Source: Bombus terrestris (lineage: Eukaryota; Arthropoda; Insecta; Hymenoptera; Apidae). From it: a stretch of 64,000 nt of DNA. Below, piece by piece: positions 27,416 to 39,300 of this stretch. The notes under the pieces were generated by a model, which was not told where the DNA came from, did not search any database, and worked only from the letters and a program-made list of their open reading frames with translations. The stretch covers positions 13,571,001 through 13,635,000 of the forward strand of contig NC_063271.1 in assembly GCF_910591885.1 (NCBI RefSeq), in the 5' to 3' direction. Each line of letters begins with the position of its first letter. The first letter of the stretch is position 1. The translations under genes and the position numbers were made by a program.

Positions 27416-27721
27416 ATGAAGCTAGTAGGACTTATTCTTCGGTACGTGAAATATATCGACAATCGACAAACAACAATGGAAGACCGCTGCGGTTCAGAAA
27501 AAATTTCAGATTGTTGTAATTTTCAACGATTGGACCATTCAATGGATTTCAGTTCGGCTGGATGGATTATATCCGTTGAACAATTCGAACATCAGATTAA
27601 ATATACCTTCCATCATGTAAAACCATTTCACATAATAGCTTGGGAAGACTTAGGCGGAATATGGAAATGTGTCCGAGGTTGCTTAAACGACAGTAGTGAC
27701 CATGTAGAAGTTGCCACGTAG
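27416..27721 (+). other. Unrecognised 101-codon open frame
   Basis: An ATG-started frame of 101 codons runs through a patch less AT-rich than its surroundings. The translation contains paired cysteines (SDCCNF), a DFSSAGWII segment and a later CVRGC. The Cys-Cys/DF/GW order loosely recalls a TGF-beta-type cystine-knot domain, but the spacing is wrong and the downstream cysteines are missing, so I do not assign that family. There is no clear signal peptide. Confidence 0.22.
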
Positions 27722-29147
27722 ACATGAACATTACACAGATACGACAGGACAAAAAGGAAAACATGGAATATCGAATGATGTATCCGAGTATCCATGTGCG
27801 ACAATAGATGCTATTTACTCTACATCTGACTGTAAGTCAAATATAATACTTTTAAGCAAATATGTTATAAAGAAAATTAGTTTTATCTAGTATATATAAT
27901 TAATGAAAATTTAACATTTTCTTTCCAAGAGAACGATTGAGTTGTGGGACCCATCGTCCCTTTGCGACTTTTGTATCTGGTAACAAATTCTACGTAATGT
28001 AATGAAAAATAATTTAACTTTAAAATCCGATATCAGAGTTAATTTTGCGATTACTTTTTTAAATAAATCTTCACCGTGCCGATCCGAAGGTGTAGAATCA
28101 CCTGTCGAAGCCATAATAAGTAATTTTTTAACACTCGGTGCATAAATTTCATTATGTACTATTATTATTTGTATTATCAAAGTTATGTACCTATTTTACT
28201 GACTTAATATTTTCGTATCAAATTTATTCAAATTTATTGGCATACTCATAATCAGGAATTTAACAGTATTATGGAATTCAATATAGTATAATAAATAATA
28301 CATCTTCCTTGTTAGAGTAATACTTATTTTCCTATTGCAACTATTCAGATAACAATAATTGTATTAATTTATTCTATATTTGTTTAAGTTCTCCCTAGTT
28401 CTTAAATACATAATTTTAATAATATATTTCTTAATATGTAGTTAGTATGCAGATAAGTGTATGTATGTACTAAATGGACAGTATGATCTGTTTAAATTTT
28501 CAAACTTCGAATATTCGCATTACTAATTCTAAATAAAAATAGTTTAATGTGTAAAAAATAGATATAATACGACAAAGAATAATCTTTTTTTCTGTTGTCT
28601 TATTATATACCTTTATATCCCAAATGTGTGTTTTAATTGTAACTCTATTGTCTCTTTTTATATCTAACTTACTTTAAACTTCTGTAGATAATTACAGTAC
28701 ACGGTGAATAAGGTACTTAATTAATATTTTCACAATAATAAGGTAAACAGTCTAGTTACAATAATTAATCTGAGAATTAATTATATATAACGTGTCTGTT
28801 GCGGACATGCGGTAAGAAAATAAAAAAATAATTTTGAAAATTATTTTTTCATTGTTTTGATACATTATAAATATATAATGTACATGATAAATTAGTAATA
28901 TCAGTATTTTATTATATGTGAAAATATCAGGGTCGCAAAATTCAATAATAAAAATTATTTTGATGTTACAATGTGATTTGTAATTAATGGTATATATATA
29001 TAATACTAGACACATATATTAAGATGTTTCTAAAAGATAAATAAAACAATTTCAATTTTTAAAAACACGGATCTCGTTCGCGGAAAAGGTTTAATTTTTA
29101 AACAGCATAATCGGCTGCAAACCGTCGCCGATATGGACGCCGTCACA

Positions 29148-29207
29148 TTGTCATGCTGGTAATGTTTATTGATAAGATAGGCAACATGCGGGTTACCAGC
29201 ATGGCAA
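29148..29207. other. 60-nt hairpin with a 15-bp stem
   Basis: TTGTCATGCTGGTAA (29148-29162) pairs with TTACCAGCATGGCAA (29193-29207) over 15 positions, one of them G-U, around a 30-base loop in which TGTT and AACA can extend the stem past a bulge. The patch is of balanced composition in AT-rich DNA. A microRNA precursor or a structured RNA element is possible, but the sequence matches no microRNA I know. Confidence 0.4.
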
Positions 29208-29599
29208 ACCTTTAAATTCTTTTGTTCTTGGCGCACCAAGTCGAAGGAGAAGAACAACAGCAGGCTTGCGTAAATGTTGCTACCATTTTATTTTATGACG
29301 CAGTTGCACGTCTTACTACTTTTGTTTTTTAAATGGAAATACTGGATACGTATACTTTTAAGTTGGCTTCAGCAAATACTAAATAATTCAAAGCAATCAT
29401 GTGCTTGCCCTTCCTGTAATTTCTTCTGTAATTAATATCTTATAGGTAATTCTTCCTAACTATTTATTTTTTTAAAAATCTTATTACGTAAATATATTAA
29501 TTCTGCATATAAGTCATATATTCTCCCAATTATAAATATAAATTAATATATTTTTACAACGACGATGTATTCAGCAACATAAAACTCCGAAATATAAAT

Positions 29600-30560
29600 T
29601 AGCTTGATTATTGTCCAATCGTGAAATTTAATCGAACATATTTTTCTTGTGATCACGAAGGACAAAGATTAACAGACTGTCGCTATTCCACTACACTTTC
29701 CAGCAATAACATCCTTTACGTTCGCAAGAATAACATTTGTACCTATCACTTACGACTAAACGTAATCGCACGTTGTATGTCACGCGGCCCGAAGAAAAAT
29801 TCTCTCGATTAACAGCGGGATTAAAACGCTACCGATGTCGGCGTACTTTTACCCGCCAGAAGAAATTTTGGTCAGCGTATGAGGATGCATAATCATTAGT
29901 TAAAGAAGAAATTTCATCGAACAGCTTCCGGCTTTTCGAACGGTCGCCGGAGAAAAATAGTCGCGATTATAGCAAGGTTAAAGTTTCGGCGTGCTCGTTA
30001 CGAGCACAACAGTGCAGACAGAGGAGAACGAAACAAAACAAAAGGGAAGAATAAAAGAGAAGAAAGGAGAGGTCAAAAGAGAGTAGTGCGGAGCAGAGTA
30101 AAGTGGAGAAGCCGAAAGAAGGCCGATGGGCTCGCGCGCAACGGGACGATATCAACGTGACCGGGAGCCAAGGAAGGAATTTATTAAATTAATTTGCCGC
30201 GGCGACGCATCTCGTAAATTTCGTAGATGACCTCACTTTATAATTGTCGAGAATTACTTGCTTGGTTGTCCACTCGTTCGTTCGGCCCGACTCTCGCGTG
30301 AAACTTCTTACTCCCTAGGATACACATTTTATTGCTACTTTCATCGAGAACTACGCCTCCGGTATTCAGAAATTTCTCGTGAACCAGGCCTCCGCGTCGA
30401 GTATCGTAAAAACCGGAAAGAAAAAAGGAAAATCGAAACTGGTGGACTGCTTATTGCCAGAAGCGGATCATTTTAATTTGTATGATTGACGCGGGGAATT
30501 CGTTTTAAGGCCAAGGTAATTGAACGACGTAAGGAACGAAAAAGAGACTTTATAAGGACC
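29600..30560. promoter_or_regulatory. CpG-rich island with purine-rich strand and palindrome
   Basis: Nearly 1 kb of balanced composition has many CG dinucleotides. It includes a strand-biased AG-rich run at about 30015-30115 and the exact 17-base palindrome GTGCTCGTTACGAGCAC at 29991-30007. It contains small open frames on both strands but none with recognisable content. Best read as a regulatory region or promoter/5' exon of an unidentified transcript. Confidence 0.35.
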
Positions 30561-33500
30561 GTAAGAACGCAAACACGTTAATGATTTCTTTTAAAGGTGA
30601 ACCTTGTGGAAAAAGCTTTGGCCAGTAAGACGAGTGGAAATTAAATTGCGTATAACGTGAAAGTTAATATCGGTCATTTCGCTAAAATCGCTAATAATTA
30701 TCAAAAAATTTCGACATTGTACCTTGCGATATGTTCTTTCAATAATGATACGTTTTAGAAGTTGATTCAATACTGGCAATCTCAAGATGAGAAATTGGAA
30801 AGAAGGCGGGTATACACAAATATATTACTTGACATATGGTAGTCGTTTCGCTAAAGCTTCTTAATCGCAGTGCTATTACCCATATGGCACTGAAACTTGA
30901 GGGTTTCAATGTTTGAGTTAAGTATAAGAGAATTCATATTTATAAACATTTAATGTATTTTCTCATAGTAGATAATAATGTCACAATATAAAGAATTAAG
31001 AGAAACCTTTTAGATGTTCTTCTGTGATCAGTAAATATATGATGCGTTTTGAAATTAATATATTATATGAAAGATTTCTCCATTATTTTACGTTATTAAG
31101 AAAAATAATTTTCAATAAATGTATTTAGATATGATCTGAGCAGTTTCAAATAGGCACTTTTTAAGTAAGTTAAAAATAACAGATCAATGTTATAAGTAAT
31201 AATGACATTATTAAACATGAATGTTATATTTTTTTATAAATATCTTACAACGTTATTCATACTTGTTAACTGCTAACATAGACACATATTAAATTTCGTT
31301 TTAAAAGGTTAGTATATTTCTACTATACAATTACAAATTTTAATTATTAGAACAATCCTTATACGTGCAATAATTATATACCTATAACTTCAAGTAAACG
31401 CAGATACATATGTGTACACACGCGTGTGTATATTTTTGTGTAATTAGTTGACCTAATTTAATATTTTTTATTCAATAAGAAGGCATATTTTACTTGTTTT
31501 GAGGAATTGTTAATTATAAGAACAATATTTCTTTGTTTTACATCCTCTAAAATACCTACAATAGTCACAATACATTTAACATCTACAATATTTATATTAT
31601 TGTATAAAATCCCGTCTACACTACAAATCTTATGTTTAAATATTCCATTTACGATCGGTGAACTAAGAATCATATCAGTTTCTAATACTATTTTGTAATA
31701 AAATGATATTTTACGTATAAAAGGCCTTATATATTTTTCGAAGTTACTAAAGCATGTTCCTATCGAGAGAAAGTAAAAAAACAACTATAATAATATATAA
31801 AAACTAACATAGTTGTTTATGAAACTATGAAGAAAAATTTACTTATATCATAATTATTATATAACTTTCCACCATTCGATTAATAAAACTATTATAATAT
31901 TTTAAGATTATTTCAATTAGCTATATATAGAATTATTTTATACATATTAATTGTGCAAAATTTAAAAAACAAATTTAGAAATATAGTATTTTTATCCAAA
32001 AAAAAGAATTCGAAGAAACAAATGAATATTTGTTCCGGTTTTTAAACTTAAATTTTAGTTTCCAAATTATCTCCCGTATTCCTTACTTAACGACTGTCCT
32101 CTTGCCACCCATATGTTAAAAATACGAAGAGCTTCTGTCGCCTTATGGCCGCCTTGAATACCGATATATGCACATGTATCAAACATTATATCAGACTTAG
32201 TATATGGCACGTGGGTTACGAATGTTTTTAAGGAAATCATGATTTCTATTTATAACTCAACGACTGCACAGTAAGTTGATTTCTTTTCTCTATAACTCGA
32301 TTTCTGCATTGCATCTCCGTCGACGCTTATTTCATTAATACCGAGATGCGAAAAAATTGAAAAGTTTTTAATTTATTTCCATGATAATTAACCCCCTTTT
32401 TAATATGTTATATAACTGCATCGATTCCTTTTTAACTTTTATCCTATTATAAAATTTAATTTTCGTGTTAGAAAGTTAGATTGCCTGGAAACATCTGTTT
32501 ATACAAAAATATTTCTATCGTTTGATCTAGGATTTTACGTTATACTAAGTAACACATTTTAATAAAATAGTCAACGTTTTAATATCTTATCTTAGCTAAT
32601 AATAATTATCTTATTTAAATGTCATTTATTAACACATAAAATCGATAACCATTCATCTAATTGCTAAGGAAAGATAAATGACTCATGTAACTTAAATTTT
32701 GTAATTACTCTTTGCATATTTGAAATTAGGATTAATGTTAATCATTAGTAATTATCTGAAAAATCGGAATTATTGTACCGGATATTATACAGTAATAACA
32801 TTAAATGTAATTCTGTAACAAATTGTGTTATAAAGTGATGACAAAGAACAACTTATTTAATACAACTAATCAATACCTACGAAAACTAGCAACACCTGAT
32901 AAAAAATAATACTTTTTTATTACTATAAATCTTTTTAATACTATACATTAACTGTACAATTTTACTCCATCGCGTAATATGAAATTTCTATTAACAAATT
33001 CATTACACGACAAAAGTCTCACATCTTTGAAACAACCTAAAAACATAAAATACGATTTAACTTAGGGAGGCGAGCATATGGGTGAGCGACGCGAAGAGAA
33101 ACGGATCAATGTCGAGCAATTGGAAACCACGAAGATTGAGAAAGGTCTGGTCGAGAGATATTTTCGAGCAGGATAGCTAACATATGGCAAAATGGTAAAC
33201 TACTTCCGTTTATGGGAGCGCACTTTTGATGTTACATGCCACAGTGGCAGCAGGGTTTCGAAACGTACGAGCCGACTAGTCGAATAAGCTGATATGAACT
33301 TGAAATTTCCTTCACGCGCGTTTGTTCGGATACCTGACACATCTATACAGCAAAAGAGCTGCCTTCATGGTATTGGCGTAACTACATTTTAGCGTAATCT
33401 TATCACGAGATACAAGTTACTATGTAGTACTGTGCATTTATGAAATAAACGAAACGAAGAAACGGAATAGAATATAAATAAATGTTATTTACTTCACTTT

Positions 33501-35280
33501 GTTGAACCAACTAAAATCATTAAAGCATGCAATTTTCTTCCATTCTTCTAAAAACAGAAAACAACAAAGAATAAAATATGTGTGTTAACGTAGCAGAAAT
33601 ATGAGAAAAGTGAAAGGTGTGTAACTATCATGAACAAAAAATTATAAAATATTGTACACTAAAGAGTAGGAAAACTTTGGCATGTTTTAATCCTTTTAAG
33701 ATTAAATTGCTTTGTGCTGTAGGAAAAATATTTTCTTTACCAATTATTAATAATAGAGTACTAATAATAGGAACATATTTTTTCTGATAGTTTTAGAGAA
33801 GAGACACAATGCATTAAAATTTAACATCGTTATTATCGAAAGCAAATACATTCATCGATTAATAACTTAATAAGTTCTTAAAGATATGCGATACGTTACA
33901 TTATAAGCAAACAAGTCAAATTGTTGATAAATACGAAGAAAAATAGAATAATGTAAACACAAAAGTATTTCTTGATTTATCTTGTTCTAGCAATAACCTA
34001 AATATATATTTTACATAAACTGAAGAAAAAGTAAATGAACGAAGTAATAGATATACTACATAGTATAAAATTAAGTGACAAAGTGGGTCGTTTTTATCGC
34101 AAGATAATGTGCCTCTTTATTGTGGAATTATCCCCGATTTATATGCAATGTATGAAATTTATAATTTTCTATAAATAGCGCAGTATATAATAATCATACA
34201 TATTAAAGAATTGCGATTTGTAAACAACTTATAAGAGATACGTATATGTTTAATCAAATAAAGAGCCTGACAACTAAAACACCTTAACTCTGAATATTTT
34301 GTAAATCATTTAAATCTTTCATATATATTTATTATATTAGAAATATTCTAATAAATTAGAAATATTTATTTCTAATTTATTTCTAATTTCAAGGTGTACT
34401 TTAAAAATCAACTACACGTATATTTCCTATGCACTTTAATGGGGAAATAGTTTTTTATTTTATATATAGCTATGATAATATTAAAAGATTATCTTTGTAA
34501 AAACAATATTAAAATACTTGTACGTTTCCAAACGTACTTTAAAGTTTCCGTCATAACTATTGAAGTACACAGAATAAAAGAACAAGCTTCATCTAAATGT
34601 TATCCGATTCTATAATAATATTAAAAAAGAGAAACTAATTTTTTTCCGTTTAAAATAAATTTAAAAATTCCCTTGGAAATATAATTCAAAAGAAATAAAT
34701 TGGTCCCATGCAATGGTGTCTGAAAAATTGGCTTCTGATGTTTATTCAGATTATTTTGTATTTACTTCAACTGAAGAAAGTAATTTTTGGAGTGTTATAA
34801 TTTAATATTTTATATAAAGTGTATTTATTGTAATATATATATTAAAAATCTTTCACTCTTCAAATACTAATTTTTTGCAAGTGCTGTTTCAAAGGAAATC
34901 GTAATTTTACGAAGAAAAATTATATATGTATAATAGAACATTAATCGTGAATATTATACACCAACTAAAGCATGTAAGAATACTCAATGTATCAACATTT
35001 TATAAAATATCGATTCATTTAAATATATGTTCTTTTACTACCTTTTTCTGAAGGAAATAATTATGTAGTTTTATTTAATCTTAATCCAAACTATGAGACT
35101 TTGATTCAAATCAATAGTTTTGCTGATTCTTTATCTATTATTTTCCATTTTTTCACAATATGCATGATTATGTTCAATATAAGCCATTTAAAGAGCCCAC
35201 TATATAAATACAATAAACTTTAAAACAGAATATCATCTCGTCACTTGCAAATAAATTTTCACTCAACATTCTTTTTTTAT
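30561..35280. other. AT-rich gene-free stretch
   Basis: No coding sequence is recognised. It contains a 16-bp perfect alternating purine-pyrimidine palindrome TACACACGCGTGTGTA at 31415-31430, an AT-rich set of short inverted repeats (TTAGAAATATT type) at about 34330-34390, and one CpG-rich island at about 33060-33400. Confidence 0.55.
33060..33400. promoter_or_regulatory. CpG-rich island, candidate regulatory element
   Basis: This is about 340 bp of balanced composition flanked by long AT-rich DNA, with two CATATG E-boxes (near 33076 and 33180). It lies 3 kb past the 3' end of the achaete-scute gene. No open frame of interest. Function is inferred only from composition and position. Confidence 0.3.
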
Positions 35281-35640
35281 TGTTTCGAAATTGGAGTGCA
35301 TATAGGGTGTACTTGAATGTCACGTCGTCACATACTTCGCAAAGTGGTTATAACGTGTAAAGTTTATTTTTGGGAGCGTCGACGCTCGAGCACGTGTTCG
35401 AAAGGAAACGCCGTACACGAGTTTCCACTTGGCGACGCTTCCTCGGAGTAATTGTCACGTGCGCGGCGCCGATCAACAGCCCTGTCGGTTCAAGCCACTT
35501 AAAGTACTTCAATGAGCACTCTTCTACTCGGACCATGCGAGTTTTACGAACGTAAAACAATATTACGCGGCTCTCTATTGTCGCTCATCCGGTTCGTCGA
35601 TGCACGACCATAACGCACGTGTAACTTCTCTGAATTTTGA
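35281..35640. promoter_or_regulatory. CpG-rich island with three CACGTG E-boxes
   Basis: CACGTG occurs at 35391-35396, 35456-35461 and 35616-35621, inside a 350-bp CpG-rich island about 0.8 kb downstream of the achaete-scute stop codon. CACGTG is the class B E-box bound by Hairy/E(spl)-type repressors and by Myc/Mitf/Clock-type bHLH factors. Overlapping open frames on both strands in this island have no recognisable content. A downstream cis-regulatory element is the simplest reading. Confidence 0.38.
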
Positions 35641-36412
35641 TAATGATGCAGCTTTATTTCACGCTCGTTGTTCATCAATGCTTCTCACGATGAAATGATA
35701 TTTTTTACATATGTTATAGCTCAATATAGATATTGGAGGATGTAATTATTTATATCCTAATAAAATGTCTATTAAACTCGTGAATTTTGAAGATAAATTT
35801 TGAGATAAGATTCAAGAAGAAACATGTTTCAAAAATAATTTTGTCGTGCCTCGTTATGTTTAATTGTAACTCTTTTAACCAAATATGATTTTATTTATGA
35901 ATGATTTATATAAAATTAAATCTTGGTTTATGCTTGTTTGTTTCGAATGTCTTTTGTTTAAAATAGTATAGGTATCAAACACTTATTAGTACATATATTC
36001 TGTTGAACATATAATTATATACACTTAAAGATCGATAATTTGTAATCATTCCACATTGTAAATAAGGAATGCAAAATATGTATTTTGGATTTCTTTAATT
36101 TAGTAAATACGTAATCGTGTAATCAGTAGACTACGGATTTTTATGTATGGGAAATTGAAAGGTAAAACAATTTGCAAAACTGAAAAAATATATAAAATAT
36201 ACAAAATATAGTATTTATAATATTTACGAAGTAAAATAAATCTCTGCTGAGATTCCATTTCTTCAATTACGTCCATAAAAATACGAATTTACATAAGTAT
36301 CCGCAATCTAATAATTATAATCAGTTATGAAATTCATGAATCTCTATTAGAAATGGGACGTAAAGTAAATGGGAAAAATTTTATAAAAAAACATAAAGTA
36401 CGAACCTTCCTA

Positions 36413-37700
36413 TTACACGTGTGTGAGGCGTTGATTATGTTGTTGATGTACTAGCCTACCCTGCTCTTGTTCCCACCAGCTTACGACGTCCATGAATTCA
36501 CCGGATTCGGTGATCTCCTGCTTATAATACAGAGCTCCAGAAAAGGTTTCCGGACTTGCCGCATAAACGGTAGCTGCACCCTCTTCGCTATCCCCAGCGC
36601 CGCTATACGGCGATAGAATTTGAGGCTCGAGATTCTCTTCATTTTGCCCATAATATTCCGAAGGTGGAGATGCTACCGAATTAGGCGAGAGTCGGGAAAA
36701 ATTCTGCGTGTTTGATAGAGTTCTTGGTTCGAGATTCTCTTCATCCCCTATCGAAGATGAGTAGTAATCACGGGGCGATGTAACTGCAGTTCGATTTGGT
36801 GACAATCTGAAAATCATTAATATAAACATTGTTATTACTTCAATCCGTTTTACTGGCGATACTTTACATATTTATAACGATTATCCGGAGAAGGATATTA
36901 TGCTAGAGTATTTAAGGCTTTAACATTTGATTAGTATAGTTGTATTAATTGAGATGATTTACAATTTCAGAGAGGATTAATTTAAACTTTAAATTTTAAG
37001 TTGGGTCATTTTAAATAAATTGCTATATTGATCAACATATGAATATAAAATGTAAAAAAAAGAATTACTTGGATGTAGTTTTGTGTTTCCCAATTTCTTC
37101 GTCTTCATCTAGCTGTTCACCATCATCGTCTTCGACAGCAAGGACATCGTCTTCCAGGACAAGTCTCTCCCCAGAACCGTTGTGACTCGATGAAACAACG
37201 CTGCTGGTGGGCGAAGGCATACACTGCGTAGCACCAACATTCGAATCGTATTCAACCCCATCAGCTTCGGCGAGCAACCTTTGAAGTCCCCTAATGTACT
37301 CCACGGCCATTCGCAGGGTTTCTACTTTCGACAATTTCTTGCCTCTATCGCCATAACCTGCAGCGATGTGACTCGGAATGTGTTGTCTCAAAGTTGCGAA
37401 TCCATTGTTCACCTGCTTAACCCGATTCCTCTCGCGTGCATTTCTTCGTGCAACCGCAACTGGCGGCGGCTGTCCGTTTTTTCCGTGTTTTTTCAATCTA
37501 GAAGGATCGTAGGGCGGCAACACGGTTGCAGAAGCGGTTGCGTTAGTATTATTATTATTTTTGGGGACTATCAGATGAGTTTGATTGCCGATTATGTTGC
37601 TTTCGTTATCTTGCAATGTTCTTAGCAACATTAGTTGCTCTTGATCATTTCCATTTATTTGTACCCTATTACAAAACACAGTAACTCCCATAGTCGTCAT
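36413..37700 (-). CDS. ASH: Achaete-scute homolog (ASH), proneural bHLH transcription factor, two exons
   Basis: This encodes a nuclear bHLH transcription factor of the achaete-scute family, which pairs with Daughterless/E-protein to commit neural precursors. Exon 1 is 37069-37700, the intron 37068-36807 (262 bp, GT-AG), exon 2 36413-36806; together 341 residues. I start at the ATG at 37698-37700, because the frame further upstream has no ATG. The basic region and helix 1 (RRNARERNRVKQVNNGF), the loop with GDRGKKLSK and helix 2 (TLRMAVEYIRGLQRLL) span about residues 84-144. An acidic stretch follows (184-205). The C-terminus has the family's end motif, here DVVSWWEQEQ. Residues 212-280 hold two copies of an LSPN...EENLEP module, giving many Ser/Thr-Pro sites. 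Drosophila achaete-scute complex genes have no introns, so the intron is notable. The last codon of exon 1 reads AA|G TAA through the donor, so unspliced RNA stops at once. Orthology to one particular fly gene cannot be settled here. Confidence 0.93.
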
Positions 37701-37709
37701 TTTGATCAC

Positions 37710-39300
37710 TTTTCTGCTTTAATAGCCAAGCCAAAAAGTTTCATTCACTGGGCGAATACATACAACGTTACAACGTGGTCGGAACGATTGTTGGTAAAGT
37801 CTGTTATCATCAGTCTTTTTCAAGTGCATGAACGTAAAATCGTTCAATGTAATTTTAATACAAAATGCTTTTTCTTAAAAATAACAAGCTCGAATCGTGG
37901 CAGTTGCAGAACGAGCTTATATTGTGAGAATAGCGAAGAGAACGAGTAGCTTATCGACTCTAATGCCTTTCGAGGACGAGTCTAATTGATAGACTTATAA
38001 ATAAACCACGCTCTCCCTTCGAAGACAAAGATGTTTATCGATACAGACGGTTAGACGATTATTCGATTTGATATTTAAATTTGGATCAAAATATCTTTTG
38101 ACGACTAAAATCTTGAAGATTATCAAAGTTGCCTGACAATGATTCTTTTTAGAATTATATCTTCTTTAATACTAAAAAATATCACTCCAGCATAAAGGTA
38201 TACCCCTATGTATCATTCGGTTTTGTTTTAAGAGTTTCTAATTTGCACTTTTTATTTTACAAGAATAACAGTACCATTTATTTCTAAGACATTTCTTTCG
38301 TTTTATGTATCAATGAGTAACGACAGATTATAGATCCTTTTTATACAAAAAAATGATTGAAATTATTTATGATTCTTATAACTTAACAGGTACGAGAGCG
38401 TATACTTTCTTGTTGAAAAATTGGTAAGCATAAACAGATATTTAATAAAACGCTGTTATTGTTACGATCTCTGTTAAACGAGCGATTTTGCCAAAGTTTT
38501 CGATAGGCCATGGGCCTTTTTTCTACCAAATGATGAAGCTGATGACCCGAACCAAGATCCAATTGTCTCGTTGTCGGTCACAACGGCTTAAGTAAAGCAT
38601 GAGGTCACCGTCTATTCTTCTCCACGACGGTCGTCGACTCCTCGGAAATTATTCTTCGGAATCTGAATTCGTTACTTTTCAAAAACATTAATAATATCAA
38701 AAACAATTGTCAACGTTCAACTCTTCATTCGCGTATCTCTGTTGCTACGAAACAGTAACTTTTGAAATTGTAGAATATCATTCAAACGTCGCGTGACGTC
38801 TCAATTAGAATCGAGATCTTTGAATCGTATTATCACAATATGACTGAAGGAATTGTATAGCACCAGTTAAATGCTCTTATTTAGAAGGAAAGCACTTTAA
38901 TAACTTCAAATAGAGCATTGAAACGATCTTAATGATTTATAACGGTACAAACAACCATTGTTCGTGTTTGAACACTTATTACGAATCGATTTATCTATTT
39001 CGGCTATTAAGGCACTTGTAACCAATTTTCGTTCCTCTATCTGTAGGACTAAGGTCACTTGCTACTAAAAATTTAAGGCACAAATCCATTAAGTAATTCA
39101 AATGGTCAAGAATCCTGAGATCAATATTTCGATATAAGTCGTTAATACTTTTCGAGCACCATACAAATTTTCTTCTTTGGCGTAATTTCAACATTAACAA
39201 TTCTTTTGGTCGGTTATGTTTTTCAAGACGAACGTTACAGTCGCAATTCTGCTTCCTTGAAAGTGGTCGAAATTCACATACGTTACACAAATATAACTCC
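37710..39300. promoter_or_regulatory. 5' flank of the achaete-scute gene, probable proximal promoter and enhancers
   Basis: The first 300 bases upstream should hold the 5' UTR and promoter. A balanced-composition block at about 38450-38660 has many CG dinucleotides and no coding content. Another less AT-rich stretch lies at 38990-39300; its minus-strand open frame is unrecognised. Proneural genes usually carry such dispersed enhancers, but none is shown directly. Confidence 0.35.
37994..38001 (-). promoter_or_regulatory. Possible TATA box of the achaete-scute gene
   Basis: On the minus strand the sequence reads TTTATAAG, about 290 bases before the start codon, in a stretch that is less AT-rich than average. 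In AT-rich DNA such a motif is weak evidence, and the start site is not known. Confidence 0.22.

Larger units (their letters stand above)
25101..29100. other. Mixed AT-rich region with three unrecognised open frames and a poly(A) run
   Basis: Three stretches have longer-than-expected open frames: 25136-25387 (plus), about 26062-26390 (plus) and 27416-27721 (plus). None matches a family I can name. A 31-base A run lies at 27034-27064. A minus-strand frame at 27911-28180 is also unrecognised. These could be decayed exons, transposon remnants or chance. Confidence 0.4.

Noticed and set aside
27416..27721. Possible TGF-beta-type domain
   Set aside because: Only the CC...DF...GW pattern fits; the spacing differs and the later conserved cysteines are missing.
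37701..37709. Start of the achaete-scute protein three codons upstream
   Set aside because: That position is GTG; the first ATG in frame is at 37698-37700.
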